From: Candidatus Enterococcus myersii
Lineage (GTDB): Bacteria; Bacillota; Bacilli; Lactobacillales; Enterococcaceae
DNA: 64,000 nt
Assembly: GCF_017316025.1 (NCBI RefSeq)
Contig: NZ_JAFLVT010000018.1
Location: forward strand, 106,356 to 170,355
Direction: 5' to 3'
Positions 7,708 to 16,035 of this stretch are shown here, piece after piece (the stretch's first letter is position 1; the number at the start of each line of letters is the position of its first letter). The notes beneath the pieces are model-generated. The model ran no database searches. It saw only the letters and a list, made by a program, of their open reading frames with translations, and was not told where the DNA came from. A program made the translations under genes and the position numbers.

Positions 7708-7771
7708 AAAAAAATTAAAAAAACTCGTCATTCACTGTGGTTGCTCTATACAACCAACAGTAATTAACGAG
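7708..7771 (-). terminator. Terminator of the rimM-trmD unit
   Basis: An imperfect stem of about 20 bp (arms beginning CTCGTTAATTACTGT at 7771 and ending ACTGTGAATGACGAG at 7724 in minus-strand orientation) with a loop near 7746 is followed by a long T-tract on the minus strand. Confidence 0.85.
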
Positions 7772-7804
7772 CATACACTTAATCAAGGTTGACTTTTAAT
7801 ACCT

Positions 7805-8542
7805 TTACGCTTCTTCTTGTTTAATTTCAGCTAATAGCTTTTCCATTTCTTTTGTTAAAGGAAATTGGGCTAGCATATCGGGACGACGCAAATAAGTACG
7901 CCGCAATGATTCTTTTAATTGCCAAGATGCAATCAACTTGTGATTGCCGTTCATCAAAACTTCTGGTACTTTCATTCCCTCAAATTCGGCTGGCCGGGTG
8001 TATTGCGGATGCTCTAATAAACCTGTGGAATGAGAATCCGTTTGAGCCGAGGTTTCATTTCCTAAAACATCAGGTAATAAGCGAACTGTGGCATCAATCA
8101 TGACCATCGCCCCTAGCTCGCCTCCAGTTAGAACATAATCCCCCAAAGAGATTTCATCTGTCACTAAACTCCTAATTCGTTCATCATACCCCTCATAATG
8201 GCCACAAATAAAAATTAAATGGTCTTCTTTGGAAAACTCTTCTGCTACGCTTTGATCAAATTTTTTACCCGCAGGATCTAGCAAGATCACTCTTTTTTTG
8301 ACAGTTGGTGTTTTTGCTTCGATTGCTTTTAAGTTGTCGTAAATCGGCTGTACTTTTAAAAGCATCCCCGCGCCGCCGCCATAAGGATAATCATCTACTG
8401 TTTTATGTTTATTATTGGCATAATCGCGAAAATTAGAAACATTGATCTCCAATAACGCTTTGTCCTGCGCTTTGCCAATAATAGATTCACCCATTGGTCC
8501 TTCAAACATCCGGGGAAATAGCGTTAAGACATCAATTCTCAT
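7805..8542 (-). CDS. trmD: tRNA (guanine-N1)-methyltransferase
   Basis: TrmD methylates G37 of tRNAs that read CNN, CCN or CGG-type codons, which prevents frameshifting. The 245-residue protein has the SPOUT trefoil-knot signatures: [43 protein letters not shown] and [14 protein letters not shown], followed by the C-terminal domain. ATG 8542 is preceded by AGAAGGG. A TTG two codons earlier is less likely. The start overlaps the end of rimM by 11 bp, which implies translational coupling. Confidence 0.97.
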   Translation of the reverse strand: MRIDVLTLFPRMFEGPMGESIIGKAQDKALLEINVSNFRDYANNKHKTVDDYPYGGGAGMLLKVQPIYDNLKAIEAKTPTVKKRVILLDPAGKKFDQSVAEEFSKEDHLIFICGHYEGYDERIRSLVTDEISLGDYVLTGGELGAMVMIDATVRLLPDVLGNETSAQTDSHSTGLLEHPQYTRPAEFEGMKVPEVLMNGNHKLIASWQLKESLRRTYLRRPDMLAQFPLTKEMEKLLAEIKQEEA

Positions 8543-9053
8543 CGTCAATCAACCCTTCTGGCAGTTCAACATTGACCACACCATTGTCCAAGTCAATTCC
8601 TGTCACAACTGACGCGATATAAGGAATTAGGGCATCTTTTTTACCTTTACGTTGTACGACCCAGACATCATTTGCTCCCGGTGATAAAATTTCTTTGATT
8701 TTGCCAATTTCTTGCTTATTTTCATCCAAAACTGTCAATCCAATAATTTGATGATAATAATATTCATCTTCTTCCAAATTAGCTAAATCCTCTTTGTTCA
8801 CTTTTAAAATACCATCGCGAAAATTTTGGACATCATTAATATTAGGGTAACCTTCAAAAGTTAATAGATCAAAGTTTTTATGGCGGCGATGACTTGCTAC
8901 AGTCAAGCTTAAAGGAGGCATACCTTCTTTGAATAAAAGCAAGGTTGCCCCTTTTTGATACCGTTCTTCGGGAAAATCTGTTAATGAGATAACACGAACT
9001 TCGCCACGGATCCCATGGGTATTGACAATTTTTCCTACATTTAAATATTCCAT
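8532..9053 (-). CDS. rimM: Ribosome maturation factor RimM
   Basis: RimM helps assemble the 3' head domain of the 30S subunit together with S19. The 173-residue protein starts [21 protein letters not shown], the conserved N-terminal barrel signature. Its C-terminal PRC-barrel contains [26 protein letters not shown] precedes the ATG at 9053. It overlaps trmD as in most Firmicutes. The usual upstream partners rpsP and khpA lie 2.1 kb further upstream, behind three inserted genes. Confidence 0.96.
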   Translation of the reverse strand: MEYLNVGKIVNTHGIRGEVRVISLTDFPEERYQKGATLLLFKEGMPPLSLTVASHRRHKNFDLLTFEGYPNINDVQNFRDGILKVNKEDLANLEEDEYYYHQIIGLTVLDENKQEIGKIKEILSPGANDVWVVQRKGKKDALIPYIASVVTGIDLDNGVVNVELPEGLIDDEN

Positions 9054-9116
9054 TTAATAGCCTCTTTCTCTCAAGTAGAATTTCTGATTTATTTTATCAC
9101 GGTTACTGCTTGTTTT

Positions 9117-9650
9117 CTAGCCTACTTCGTGAAAGGTCAAGCCAACCTCTGTATCTTCTACCAATAAATTTTTAGGGGTCTTTAAAAGGAGATAACACCA
9201 ATAAAAATCACCCGCACATGCCCCGCTATGGGCTGCCACTAAAAGACGTAGCCATGCATAAGGCCAAGTATTCATAATCAGTAACAAGCCAGTTGTAAGC
9301 AATACAAATGGGGCAATACTAATCATGAAAAATTGCCATTTAGGATACAGTGAACCAGGACTTGTAGCATAGGCCATACCATTTTTAAAACCAAATTTTA
9401 CTTGGCCTTTCAAATTAAAGATTTTGAAAAAAATACCATGGATGCCTTCGTGAATAATGACAATCACCAAAAAACTAATAATAATTGCGCCAATTTCTAG
9501 TAAAAATGAGATACTTTGAAAATTATGCTGATTAAATGGCGGCAACAATAGCACACCATAACAAATCGCCATAATTACCAAGGCAGCTATGTTTAACTTT
9601 TTGATAACTTTTTCATCTTCTAAAAGATTTAATTCACGATAAACTTTCAT
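9117..9650 (-). CDS. DUF3267 putative membrane metalloprotease
   Basis: The 177-residue protein has about four hydrophobic segments and the zinc-binding motif HEGIH (HExxH) at the end of the second segment (VIIHEGIHGIFF). This matches DUF3267, a small membrane family thought to be related to site-2-type peptidases. The C-terminal half has the GACAGDFYWCYLLLK segment, where D could be the third ligand, as in other DUF3267 proteins. No substrate is known. GGTGAGACAAA precedes the ATG at 9650. A TATAAT on the minus strand near 9709 may be its own promoter. Confidence 0.7.
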   Translation of the reverse strand: MKVYRELNLLEDEKVIKKLNIAALVIMAICYGVLLLPPFNQHNFQSISFLLEIGAIIISFLVIVIIHEGIHGIFFKIFNLKGQVKFGFKNGMAYATSPGSLYPKWQFFMISIAPFVLLTTGLLLIMNTWPYAWLRLLVAAHSGACAGDFYWCYLLLKTPKNLLVEDTEVGLTFHEVG

Positions 9651-9873
9651 TTTGTCTCACCACTTTTTTTAATTACCATTTCCACATAACTTCCCAAATG
9701 TATTTTTATTATAACATTTTTAATTTTACTCAGAAGCACTTTCTTTTCTACCAACATTAGCTTTTTCATATTTAGAGTCAATAAAAGCTCCACGAACGAA
9801 GAAATTGCCGCCAAAAATTTAACTTTAGCAGTATTGATTTCGTTTGTAGAGCATAAAGTTCGCCGTATTTTTT

Positions 9874-10677
9874 TTATTTATTCATAGAAACTGCCATCTC
9901 CAAGGCAGGAATTGTATCTTCATGGGTGACAGTATAAACCGTTTTGTCTACTTGCCAGACGACCTGATTACTTTCATAACCATTTTGTGCCATATCAATG
10001 GTAATTTGTCCAACACTTTTTGGTGCAGGTAACATGGCTTTTTCTAAATAATTTACCACTTCTTTGGCTAAGGCTGTACCATCTTGCCCATTAACATTAC
10101 TTGCCCGCAGCACAATCGACCAGTTGCCTTCTTTCCAATTTAAATAAGTTGAGCCTGCCGCACCTTGACTATAGGCGGTAATATCATGACCCAAGTCCAC
10201 TTTTTGGCCCCCCTCATCAAATTGGTAGTTGACCGCCTTTTTAGCGGCATCTTTACTGGCAAACTGCTCCATTTTATAACGGGCAAAGGGTGTTTGCTGG
10301 TTTAAAGATTGATCGTTTAAAACCAGTGGTGCATCCATAATATAATACAAAACCGCCAAACTGTCTTTTTGCTTATCCATCGCAATATTCAAAGCACGAT
10401 TTTCATCCCGCGGAATATTAGTTGGCAATAAGGTCTTCGGATTTTCTTTTTTTAATTTGGCTAAGGCGTCAGCCTTTTTCTCACTTGAACTTGATTTCGT
10501 CGTGTTTTTAGTACTTTCACTTGACTTTGTTTTTGTTTCAGAATTTTTATCTGTTGTCGTAGTGGTTGCGTTTGTTTGTGCTGTACTTTTATCTTCTTCA
10601 CTATTGGCAGCTGGTGTTTTACTTGCACAAGCTGCAAGGGTTAAAAGTAAGGCCCCCAATAAAATTATCTTTTTCAT
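9874..10677 (-). CDS. Secreted lipoprotein of unknown function
   Basis: The 267-residue precursor begins MKKIILLGALLLTLAACAS, a lipoprotein signal with lipobox LAAC and Cys at residue 17. Residues 18-75 form a Ser/Thr/Lys linker of low complexity, typical of a membrane tether. The remaining 190 residues form a folded domain, with LPTNIPRDENRALNIA and WKEGNWSIVLRA among its recognisable stretches. I do not recognise the domain family. GGAGGATT precedes the start. It lies inside the rpsP-rimM interval and is probably transcribed alone or with the neighbouring membrane genes. Confidence 0.75.
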   Translation of the reverse strand: MKKIILLGALLLTLAACASKTPAANSEEDKSTAQTNATTTTTDKNSETKTKSSESTKNTTKSSSSEKKADALAKLKKENPKTLLPTNIPRDENRALNIAMDKQKDSLAVLYYIMDAPLVLNDQSLNQQTPFARYKMEQFASKDAAKKAVNYQFDEGGQKVDLGHDITAYSQGAAGSTYLNWKEGNWSIVLRASNVNGQDGTALAKEVVNYLEKAMLPAPKSVGQITIDMAQNGYESNQVVWQVDKTVYTVTHEDTIPALEMAVSMNK

Positions 10678-10798
10678 TTTAATCCTCCAAATTTAAGACA
10701 TAAATTTTTGAGCGATTCCAATCAATAAAAAAAAGATTATTGATTAAAATTAAGCGTACTCAATTTGAAGACAATTGACAATCAATACGACTTAAAGG

Positions 10799-11062
10799 CT
10801 ACCCAATCTTATCTGAAACCCAGTTACTAACATTATGAAACGTTTCTTTAACAAAGTCTACACTACTATTTAAGACAGAATCAATTCCATCGGCATTAAT
10901 GTGTGTTACTGTTTGATTAAACCAGTTGGCAATATCGTCTTTGAAAATCCATACCAAAAAAATTGCCATAGCTAGCCCTAAAAGACGCCATAAAAAGGAG
11001 CCTAATTTAAAAATAATAAACAAAATAATGATAATTGCTACAATTACAAGCCATTGTGTCAT
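10799..11062 (-). CDS. Small membrane protein, unknown
   Basis: The 87-residue protein has two adjacent hydrophobic stretches (LVIVAIIIILFIIFKLGSFLW and LLGLAMAIFLVWIF). An amphipathic C terminus of about 40 residues follows (DSVLNSSVDFVKETFHNVSNWV). No family is recognised. A short GGAGG run precedes the ATG at 11062. Its 3' side carries an AT-rich inverted repeat (AATCAATAA/TTATTGATT, about 10718-10747) without a T-tract. It is the first of three membrane-associated genes inserted between khpA and rimM. Confidence 0.65.
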   Translation of the reverse strand: MTQWLVIVAIIIILFIIFKLGSFLWRLLGLAMAIFLVWIFKDDIANWFNQTVTHINADGIDSVLNSSVDFVKETFHNVSNWVSDKIG

Positions 11063-11131
11063 TTTTTTTTCCTCCTGACTTTTCTTTTATTATCTATCAG
11101 AAAAGATTTCTTGTCCTCCGTCTTGAGTATG

Positions 11132-11162
11132 AAAAAAAGACAGTCCCAAAAAGGAACTGCCT
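11132..11162 (-). terminator. Terminator of rpsP-khpA
   Basis: GGCAGTTCC and GGGACTGTC pair with G-U tolerance around a five-T loop on the minus strand. Seven T follow. Confidence 0.85.
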
Positions 11163-11172
11163 TAATCTTTAT

Positions 11173-11421
11173 CTACTTGCCATCTAGAATGTTTAAACGG
11201 ACTTTTTTGGTACCTTCAGTACGTACACCGTAAACAATTGTACGAATAGCTTTGGCTACTCGCCCTTGTTTGCCGATAATACGACCGATATCTTCTGGTG
11301 CCACGCTTAAATTATACTCATAAAAGTCAGCTGACTCTTCAACATTAAGTTTAACAAGATCAGGCTGAGTAACTAACGGACGAACAATCGTCAAGACTAA
11401 ATCAGTTAAATCAGTCATCAT
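11173..11421 (-). CDS. khpA: KH-domain RNA-binding protein KhpA
   Basis: The 82-residue protein is a single KH domain with the GRIIGKQGRVAKAIRTIV loop, a form of the GxxG motif. KhpA partners with KhpB (EloR/Jag) to bind RNA and affect cell elongation in lactic acid bacteria. The gene follows rpsP by 8 bp, the conserved rpsP-khpA arrangement. Two consecutive ATG codons (11421 and 11418) follow AGGTGACC; the first is annotated. A terminator 11 bp downstream ends the unit. Confidence 0.93.
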   Translation of the reverse strand: MMTDLTDLVLTIVRPLVTQPDLVKLNVEESADFYEYNLSVAPEDIGRIIGKQGRVAKAIRTIVYGVRTEGTKKVRLNILDGK

Positions 11422-11429
11422 TGGTCACC

Positions 11430-11702
11430 TTATTTCGTATATTTTGCTTCGTGGTGTTTTTTCATAACGCCTTGTTTTGAAAGGATGTTACGAACAGTAT
11501 CAGAAGGTTGTGCACCTTTTTGCAACCAATCAAGTACTAAATCTTCTTTGATTGTTACTTCTGCAGGGTCAATCAAAGGATTGTAAGTACCTACAGTTTC
11601 GATGAAACGTCCATCACGAGGAGAACGAGAGTCTGCTACTACGATACGGTAAAAAGGTTTCTTTTTAGAACCCATACGTTTTAAACGGATTTTTACTGCC
11701 AT
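11430..11702 (-). CDS. rpsP: 30S ribosomal protein S16
   Basis: The 90-residue protein begins [26 protein letters not shown] and contains [14 protein letters not shown], both diagnostic of S16. S16 is needed for 30S assembly. GGAGGTGG lies ten bases before the ATG at 11702. An upstream in-frame start adds ten residues that precede this site and is not used. The gene leads the rpsP-khpA unit under the promoter at 11740-11768. Confidence 0.97.
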   Translation of the reverse strand: MAVKIRLKRMGSKKKPFYRIVVADSRSPRDGRFIETVGTYNPLIDPAEVTIKEDLVLDWLQKGAQPSDTVRNILSKQGVMKKHHEAKYTK

Positions 11703-11739
11703 TACAATTCCACCTCCATATAATTTAATCACAAGAGGT

Positions 11740-11768
11740 AGTTTAACAGGTTTTTCACTTGGTGTAAA
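11740..11768 (-). promoter_or_regulatory. rpsP promoter
   Basis: TTTACA (11768-11763) and TAAACT (11745-11740) on the minus strand are separated by exactly 17 bp, 38 bp upstream of the rpsP start. Confidence 0.6.
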
Positions 11769-11874
11769 GAGTTTTTTCTTTACAGCTAAAATAAAATTTT
11801 TTTAAACATTCATTTAAAGAATTTCCACTAGCTCCAATTAAAAATAGCGTTCGTTTTTTAACAAGACTTATCTT

Positions 11875-11904
11875 TTGTTTTTTTCATACTTTTCTTGTTA
11901 TGAT
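11875..11904 (+). promoter_or_regulatory. Promoter of the FMN reductase gene
   Basis: TTGTTT (11875-11880) and TATGAT (11899-11904) are spaced by 18 bp on the plus strand, upstream of the divergent reductase gene. Confidence 0.5.
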
Positions 11905-11958
11905 TGTTGTAACGAAAGCATTTATCACAGGTATAAAACTATAGGAGGAATATGATTT

Positions 11959-12513
11959 ATGAAAACAATTGGTTTTATCGTCGGTAGCCTACGGAAAGAT
12001 TCTTACAACTTAGCCGTTGCCAAAGAATTTGCAAAATTATTGCCCGCTGGTTTTGAAGCAAAGTTCATTGAAATTTCAGACTTGCCTTTTTACAACGAAG
12101 ATTTGGAAAATGAAAATGATATGCCCGCAAGCTGGAAACGGCTACGAAGTGAAGTGGCTACAGTAGATGGCGTCTTCTTCTTTTCACCTGAATACAATCG
12201 TTCTGTCCCTGCCGCTTTAAAAAACGCCTTAGATGTTGGTTCACGTCCGATGGGTTCTAGTGTCTGGGGTGGCAAACCAGCTCTTGTGGTTACCGCTTCT
12301 CCTGGTGGCATTGGCGGTTTTGGTGCTAACCATCATATCCGTCAATCGCTTGTCTTTTTAGACATGCCAACCTTGCAACAACCAGAAGCTTATATTGGTG
12401 GCATTCATAATCTTGTTAAAGAAGACGGCTCGATTATTGAAGATACGGCTAAATTCTTCCAACTAATCGTAGATAAATACATCGCCTTCTTCAATAAATT
12501 AACGGCTGAATAA
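11959..12513 (+). CDS. NADPH-dependent FMN reductase family protein
   Basis: The 184-residue flavodoxin-like protein begins MKTIGFIVGSLRKDSYNLAVAK, the FMN-phosphate-binding loop of the PF03358 family. It carries the signature SPEYNRSVPAALKNALDVGS and the glycine-rich TASPGGIGGFGANHHIR loop. Members reduce FMN, azo dyes, quinones or chromate with NAD(P)H; the physiological substrate cannot be told from sequence. AGGAGG precedes the ATG. It is a single-gene unit closed by a strong terminator. Confidence 0.85.
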   Translation: MKTIGFIVGSLRKDSYNLAVAKEFAKLLPAGFEAKFIEISDLPFYNEDLENENDMPASWKRLRSEVATVDGVFFFSPEYNRSVPAALKNALDVGSRPMGSSVWGGKPALVVTASPGGIGGFGANHHIRQSLVFLDMPTLQQPEAYIGGIHNLVKEDGSIIEDTAKFFQLIVDKYIAFFNKLTAE

Positions 12514-12568
12514 TAATTTTTTGGTATTAGTTAGATAGTAAAAAAAGATTGCCAAACTATATTTAAGG

Positions 12569-12601
12569 ACCTGTGACTATTAGTGGTCACAGGTCTTTTT
12601 G
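12569..12601 (+). terminator. Terminator of the FMN reductase gene
   Basis: ACCTGTGAC pairs perfectly with GTCACAGGT around an eight-base loop, followed by CTTTTT. Confidence 0.9.
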
Positions 12602-12678
12602 ATATCTATCTATCGTACTTTACGAGCTATTATTTCATTTTGAACACTTCAGTTTTATTCTTTTAGCTACAGTAAAAA

Positions 12679-13251
12679 TCACAGCTTTTCTTGTACTTCT
12701 TCGTGACGAAAACAAACTGTAAGATGATCGTTTACAATCCCCACAGCTTGTAAGAAAGCATAGATAATTGTACTGCCAACAAATTTAAAGCCTCGTTTTT
12801 TTAAGTCTTTGGTAATTTCATCGGAAAGTGGTGTTTTTGTTGGTATTTCTTCACTCGTTTTAAAATAATGTACCAGCGGTTTACCTGCGACAAAGTGCCA
12901 CAAATATGCTGAAAAACTTCCCCACTCTTTTTGAATTTGTAAAATGCAATTTGCATTGTTAATCGCCGCTGTAATTTTAAGCCGATTTCGAATGATGCCA
13001 GCGTTACCCATTAAGCTTGCAATTTTCTCATCATCAAAAGCAGCCACTTTTTCAATTTCAAAATTTTCATAGGCCTCATCAAAAGCAACACTTTTATTTA
13101 GAATCGTTTGCCAACTTAACCCCGCTTGATTACTATCCAAAACCAATTTGCGAAATAATTGCTGATCATCATATTCTGGTACGCCCCAGATGACATCGTG
13201 ATATTCTTTCATTGCCTGATTACCAGTTTCGGCCCAGTCACATCGCTTCAT
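12679..13251 (-). CDS. tag: DNA-3-methyladenine glycosylase I
   Basis: Tag removes 3-methyladenine from alkylated DNA. The 190-residue protein has MKRCDWAETGNQAMKEYHD at the N terminus, where Cys4 and His18 match the zinc ligands. It contains WQTILNKSVAFDEAYENFE, the recognition-helix region, and ends with NDHLTVCF, where His and Cys supply the other two ligands. ATG 13251 has GAGGAG seven bases upstream; a longer frame upstream lacks a site. The gene is a single unit divergent from the GntR operon. Confidence 0.93.
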   Translation of the reverse strand: MKRCDWAETGNQAMKEYHDVIWGVPEYDDQQLFRKLVLDSNQAGLSWQTILNKSVAFDEAYENFEIEKVAAFDDEKIASLMGNAGIIRNRLKITAAINNANCILQIQKEWGSFSAYLWHFVAGKPLVHYFKTSEEIPTKTPLSDEITKDLKKRGFKFVGSTIIYAFLQAVGIVNDHLTVCFRHEEVQEKL

Positions 13252-13305
13252 GTTTATTCTCCTCGTCTCATTTTTCTTTATTTTAACAGATAAAACAAAA
13301 AACAC

Positions 13306-13341
13306 TTGCTTTTTCTAGGTGTACTACATATACTAGTACAC
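13306..13341 (+). promoter_or_regulatory. Promoter and YtrA-type operator of the GntR-ABC operon
   Basis: TTGCTT (13306-13311) and TATACT (13329-13334) are spaced by 17 bp. A perfect 8-bp inverted repeat, GTGTACTA (13319-13326) and TAGTACAC (13334-13341), brackets the -10 box. Bound regulator would occlude RNA polymerase. This suggests direct autorepression by the GntR protein encoded just downstream. Confidence 0.75.
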
Positions 13342-13408
13342 ACAATGAAGGTCATTACTTTACCATTCATTTAATTATTTAACAGTAAGAAAGGAGTTGC
13401 CCACACTT

Positions 13409-13792
13409 ATGCTTACAATTGATAAAAACAGTAGCAAACCCTATTACGAGCAGTTAGTTTTAGGGATAAAACAGCAAGTCGTCACTGGTATTTTGCAGCC
13501 TGGCGATCGCTTACCGTCTGTGCGTGAACTGGCTAAAGAATTATTGATGAATCCAAATACCATCAGTAAAGCTTATAAAGTTTTAGAAGTGGAAAATGTA
13601 ATTGTAACCGTTAAAGGTAAGGGTACTTTCATTAAAAATACCGAAAATATCCCCCGTGATGAATTTCGTATCCAGCAGCTAAAGCAAAATTTTCAAGCAT
13701 TAATTATTGAGGCCATGCAGTTGCAAGTGACCAAACATGAACTGATTAGTTGGTTAGAAGAACCACAGTTAAAAGGAGGAGGCACACAATGA
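13409..13792 (+). CDS. GntR-family transcriptional regulator, YtrA subfamily
   Basis: The 127-residue protein has an N-terminal winged helix-turn-helix (YEQLVLGIKQQVVTG, GDRLPSVRELAKELLMNPNTISKAYKVLE, VKGKGTFI). Its helical C terminus is only about 50 residues, which is the YtrA layout lacking a large effector domain. Such regulators control the ABC transporter genes beside them. The ATG at 13409 is chosen, with AAGGAG twelve bases upstream; an in-frame TTG at 13397 touches that site. The stop codon overlaps the ABC gene start (ATGA). The operator at 13319-13341 is probably its own target. Confidence 0.88.
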   Translation: MLTIDKNSSKPYYEQLVLGIKQQVVTGILQPGDRLPSVRELAKELLMNPNTISKAYKVLEVENVIVTVKGKGTFIKNTENIPRDEFRIQQLKQNFQALIIEAMQLQVTKHELISWLEEPQLKGGGTQ

Positions 13793-14667
13793 AATTAACC
13801 CAGCTAAAAAAAATAATCGGCACAAAAACTGTTTTAACTGATATTGATTTTACCTTACATGAAAATGAGATTGTTGGGTTGATTGGCCGCAACGGCTCTG
13901 GCAAGACGACTTTGTTTCGTACCATCGCTGGTAATTATTTGCCAGATGAAGGAAGCATCACGATCAATGGTCAAAATATTACCCAGGATACAAAATTAAA
14001 AACTGAAATTTTTTATATTGATGAGTTGGATAACTTTTTAAAATATTATCCACTGCAAGGGATTAATGATTTTTATCGCACCGCCTATCCTAAGTTTAAT
14101 CAAGACCTTTACTTGCAATTAATGAAAGAACATGGCCTAAATCAACGACTACACTATCGCAAAATGTCTAAAGGCATGCAAGGACTCTATCAAATGATTT
14201 TAGCAATTTCATCTAGTGCCAAATATCTTTTATTAGATGAACCCTTTGATGGCCTAGATATCATTGTCCGCAAAAAAGTAATCGGCTTACTATTAACTCA
14301 TCTAGCAGAAGACGGCCGTAGCGCATTAATCGCCTCTCATAATCTGCAAGAATTAGAAGGGATTATCGATCGGGCACTACTGATTAAAGGTCAAACGATT
14401 GCAAAAGACTATACATTAGAAAATATGCGTGCCAATGCCCGCAAAATTCAGCTTGTTTTCCGCACAAAACAGATACCACCAATCGTTAAAGAAAACTCAA
14501 AGCTTGTCACAATCCAAGGACGTGTAATCGTCGCAATCTTTGAAAATTACACAGCTGAATTAGCCGCAACCATTAAAAGCTATGAACCATTAGTTTTTGA
14601 AGAACTACCGCTAACACTAGAAGATCTTTTTGAAGCCAATTTGCAAAAAGAAAAACTATTGGTTTAA
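13789..14667 (+). CDS. ABC transporter ATP-binding protein
   Basis: The 292-residue ATPase has Walker A GRNGSGKTT, a degenerate signature SKGMQ in place of LSGGQ, Walker B YLLLDEPFDGLD and the switch histidine in IASHNLQE. A C-terminal extension of about 80 residues follows. This is the form that pairs with YtrA-type regulators and a single membrane protein, usually in cell-envelope or antimicrobial-peptide response. The preferred ATG (13789) overlaps the regulator's stop and has AGGAGGAGG upstream. Confidence 0.88.
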   Translation: MKLTQLKKIIGTKTVLTDIDFTLHENEIVGLIGRNGSGKTTLFRTIAGNYLPDEGSITINGQNITQDTKLKTEIFYIDELDNFLKYYPLQGINDFYRTAYPKFNQDLYLQLMKEHGLNQRLHYRKMSKGMQGLYQMILAISSSAKYLLLDEPFDGLDIIVRKKVIGLLLTHLAEDGRSALIASHNLQELEGIIDRALLIKGQTIAKDYTLENMRANARKIQLVFRTKQIPPIVKENSKLVTIQGRVIVAIFENYTAELAATIKSYEPLVFEELPLTLEDLFEANLQKEKLLV

Positions 14668-14681
14668 GAAAGGAGTTTATT

Positions 14682-15890
14682 ATGTTAAAGAAAATCTATT
14701 TAAAACGCTACGGTAAAGCTTTAATCGCCTTTGCTGTCATAACTTTTGGACTTTACTTTTTAAATGCCCATAGCGCTGTTACCAATTGGCAATCACAAAA
14801 TAACTACTATCACTCTTCTCAATTTGAAAAAGAATTTAAGGAGCATCCGGAATCTTTCACTTATTGGAATCAAGAAAATGAAAAAGATGTACCTTATACC
14901 TCAAGTAAAGATTACGTACAAGATCAGTTATATGTCTATGGTACCGCCTACTCAGAACACAATATTTCTGCTAAACAGGCACAAAAATATGATGCCAAAA
15001 CAACTTATTACACTCGCTTTGGTGGCGATTTTACTATTTTAAATATTGTTCTGGTTGCTTTAGCTGGATTTTTACTTTTCTTTATTGATGAGAAGACCGC
15101 ATTTAATCGTTTTTTATTTGCACTACCACAAAAACGTAAACAGCTTTTTAGGGCGAAATTGCTGTATGTTGCCTTACCTATTTTAGCGATTTTCTTACTG
15201 GGACAACTCTTTTATGTGACATATATAAAAATCGGTATTCCAGCACCCTATTTAAATGCCAGTTGGAGTCAATTACTCCATGCTGTTTTTAGTAGTTTTA
15301 GTTTAGCTACTTTGTTGTTTGCCGTAAGTATATTTATCGGTTCAATGGTAGGAAATCTAGTATTCGGTCCTTTGACTTGGCTTGTCTTTGTATTTTTTGC
15401 TAGTTTTACTCCTGGTTCTGTTACAAACTTTTTAAATCTTTTTACCTTCAAAGAATACGGGAGCTTCCCCTTTAATTTGGAAAATTTATTTATTTATCGC
15501 ATCGGTAAAACCGGTGGCTATTGGTGGATGATTCCGATTTTTCTAATTGCAGCCTTCTTATTTATCTGGTGGAGTTATCGCAAATTTACTGTTTTGTCCC
15601 TAGAAAACGACGGGGATTACTTACTTCATCGTGATTCTCGTTGGCCCGTTTGGTTTTTAATGTGGGGCTTCACCGGCTTTATTAGTTTGAACACATTTAC
15701 GAATCCATGGCAAAGTTACTTGATGTTACTAGATACTCCTGAACGTATTTCATTGTTTAGCACAGTTATTTCTACGCTTGTAACGCTTGTTTTACTCGGT
15801 ATTATGCTCTATGTACTAGTCTTCTTTTCTACCCTTAAAGCTGCTTGGCACCATTATCGTAGTAAAAAACACGGAGTAGAACTAAACTAA
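14682..15890 (+). CDS. ABC transporter membrane protein
   Basis: The 402-residue protein has an N-terminal membrane anchor (LIAFAVITFGLYFLNAHS) and an extracellular loop of about 90 residues rich in Tyr and Ser. At least six further transmembrane helices follow, ending in a basic KKHGVELN tail. It lies 14 bp after the ATPase with AAGGAG before its ATG, so it is the third gene of the operon. The substrate is unknown. A terminator follows at 15941. Confidence 0.8.
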   Translation: MLKKIYLKRYGKALIAFAVITFGLYFLNAHSAVTNWQSQNNYYHSSQFEKEFKEHPESFTYWNQENEKDVPYTSSKDYVQDQLYVYGTAYSEHNISAKQAQKYDAKTTYYTRFGGDFTILNIVLVALAGFLLFFIDEKTAFNRFLFALPQKRKQLFRAKLLYVALPILAIFLLGQLFYVTYIKIGIPAPYLNASWSQLLHAVFSSFSLATLLFAVSIFIGSMVGNLVFGPLTWLVFVFFASFTPGSVTNFLNLFTFKEYGSFPFNLENLFIYRIGKTGGYWWMIPIFLIAAFLFIWWSYRKFTVLSLENDGDYLLHRDSRWPVWFLMWGFTGFISLNTFTNPWQSYLMLLDTPERISLFSTVISTLVTLVLLGIMLYVLVFFSTLKAAWHHYRSKKHGVELN

Positions 15891-15940
15891 CTTTTAGAAC
15901 AAAAATTTACAAAAAATAAATAATTTATGCGAACATTTGT

Positions 15941-15977
15941 AAAACGTCGTGGAATCTTCCCCGACGTTTTATTTTTT
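15941..15977 (+). terminator. Terminator of the GntR-ABC operon
   Basis: AAAACGTCG (15941-15949) pairs with CGACGTTTT (15962-15970), followed by ATTTTTTT. Confidence 0.9.
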
Positions 15978-16035
15978 TACCCTTTTATTTGCTATACTAA
16001 TAACAGTAACCGATTACAATTTGAGGAGAAAAATC

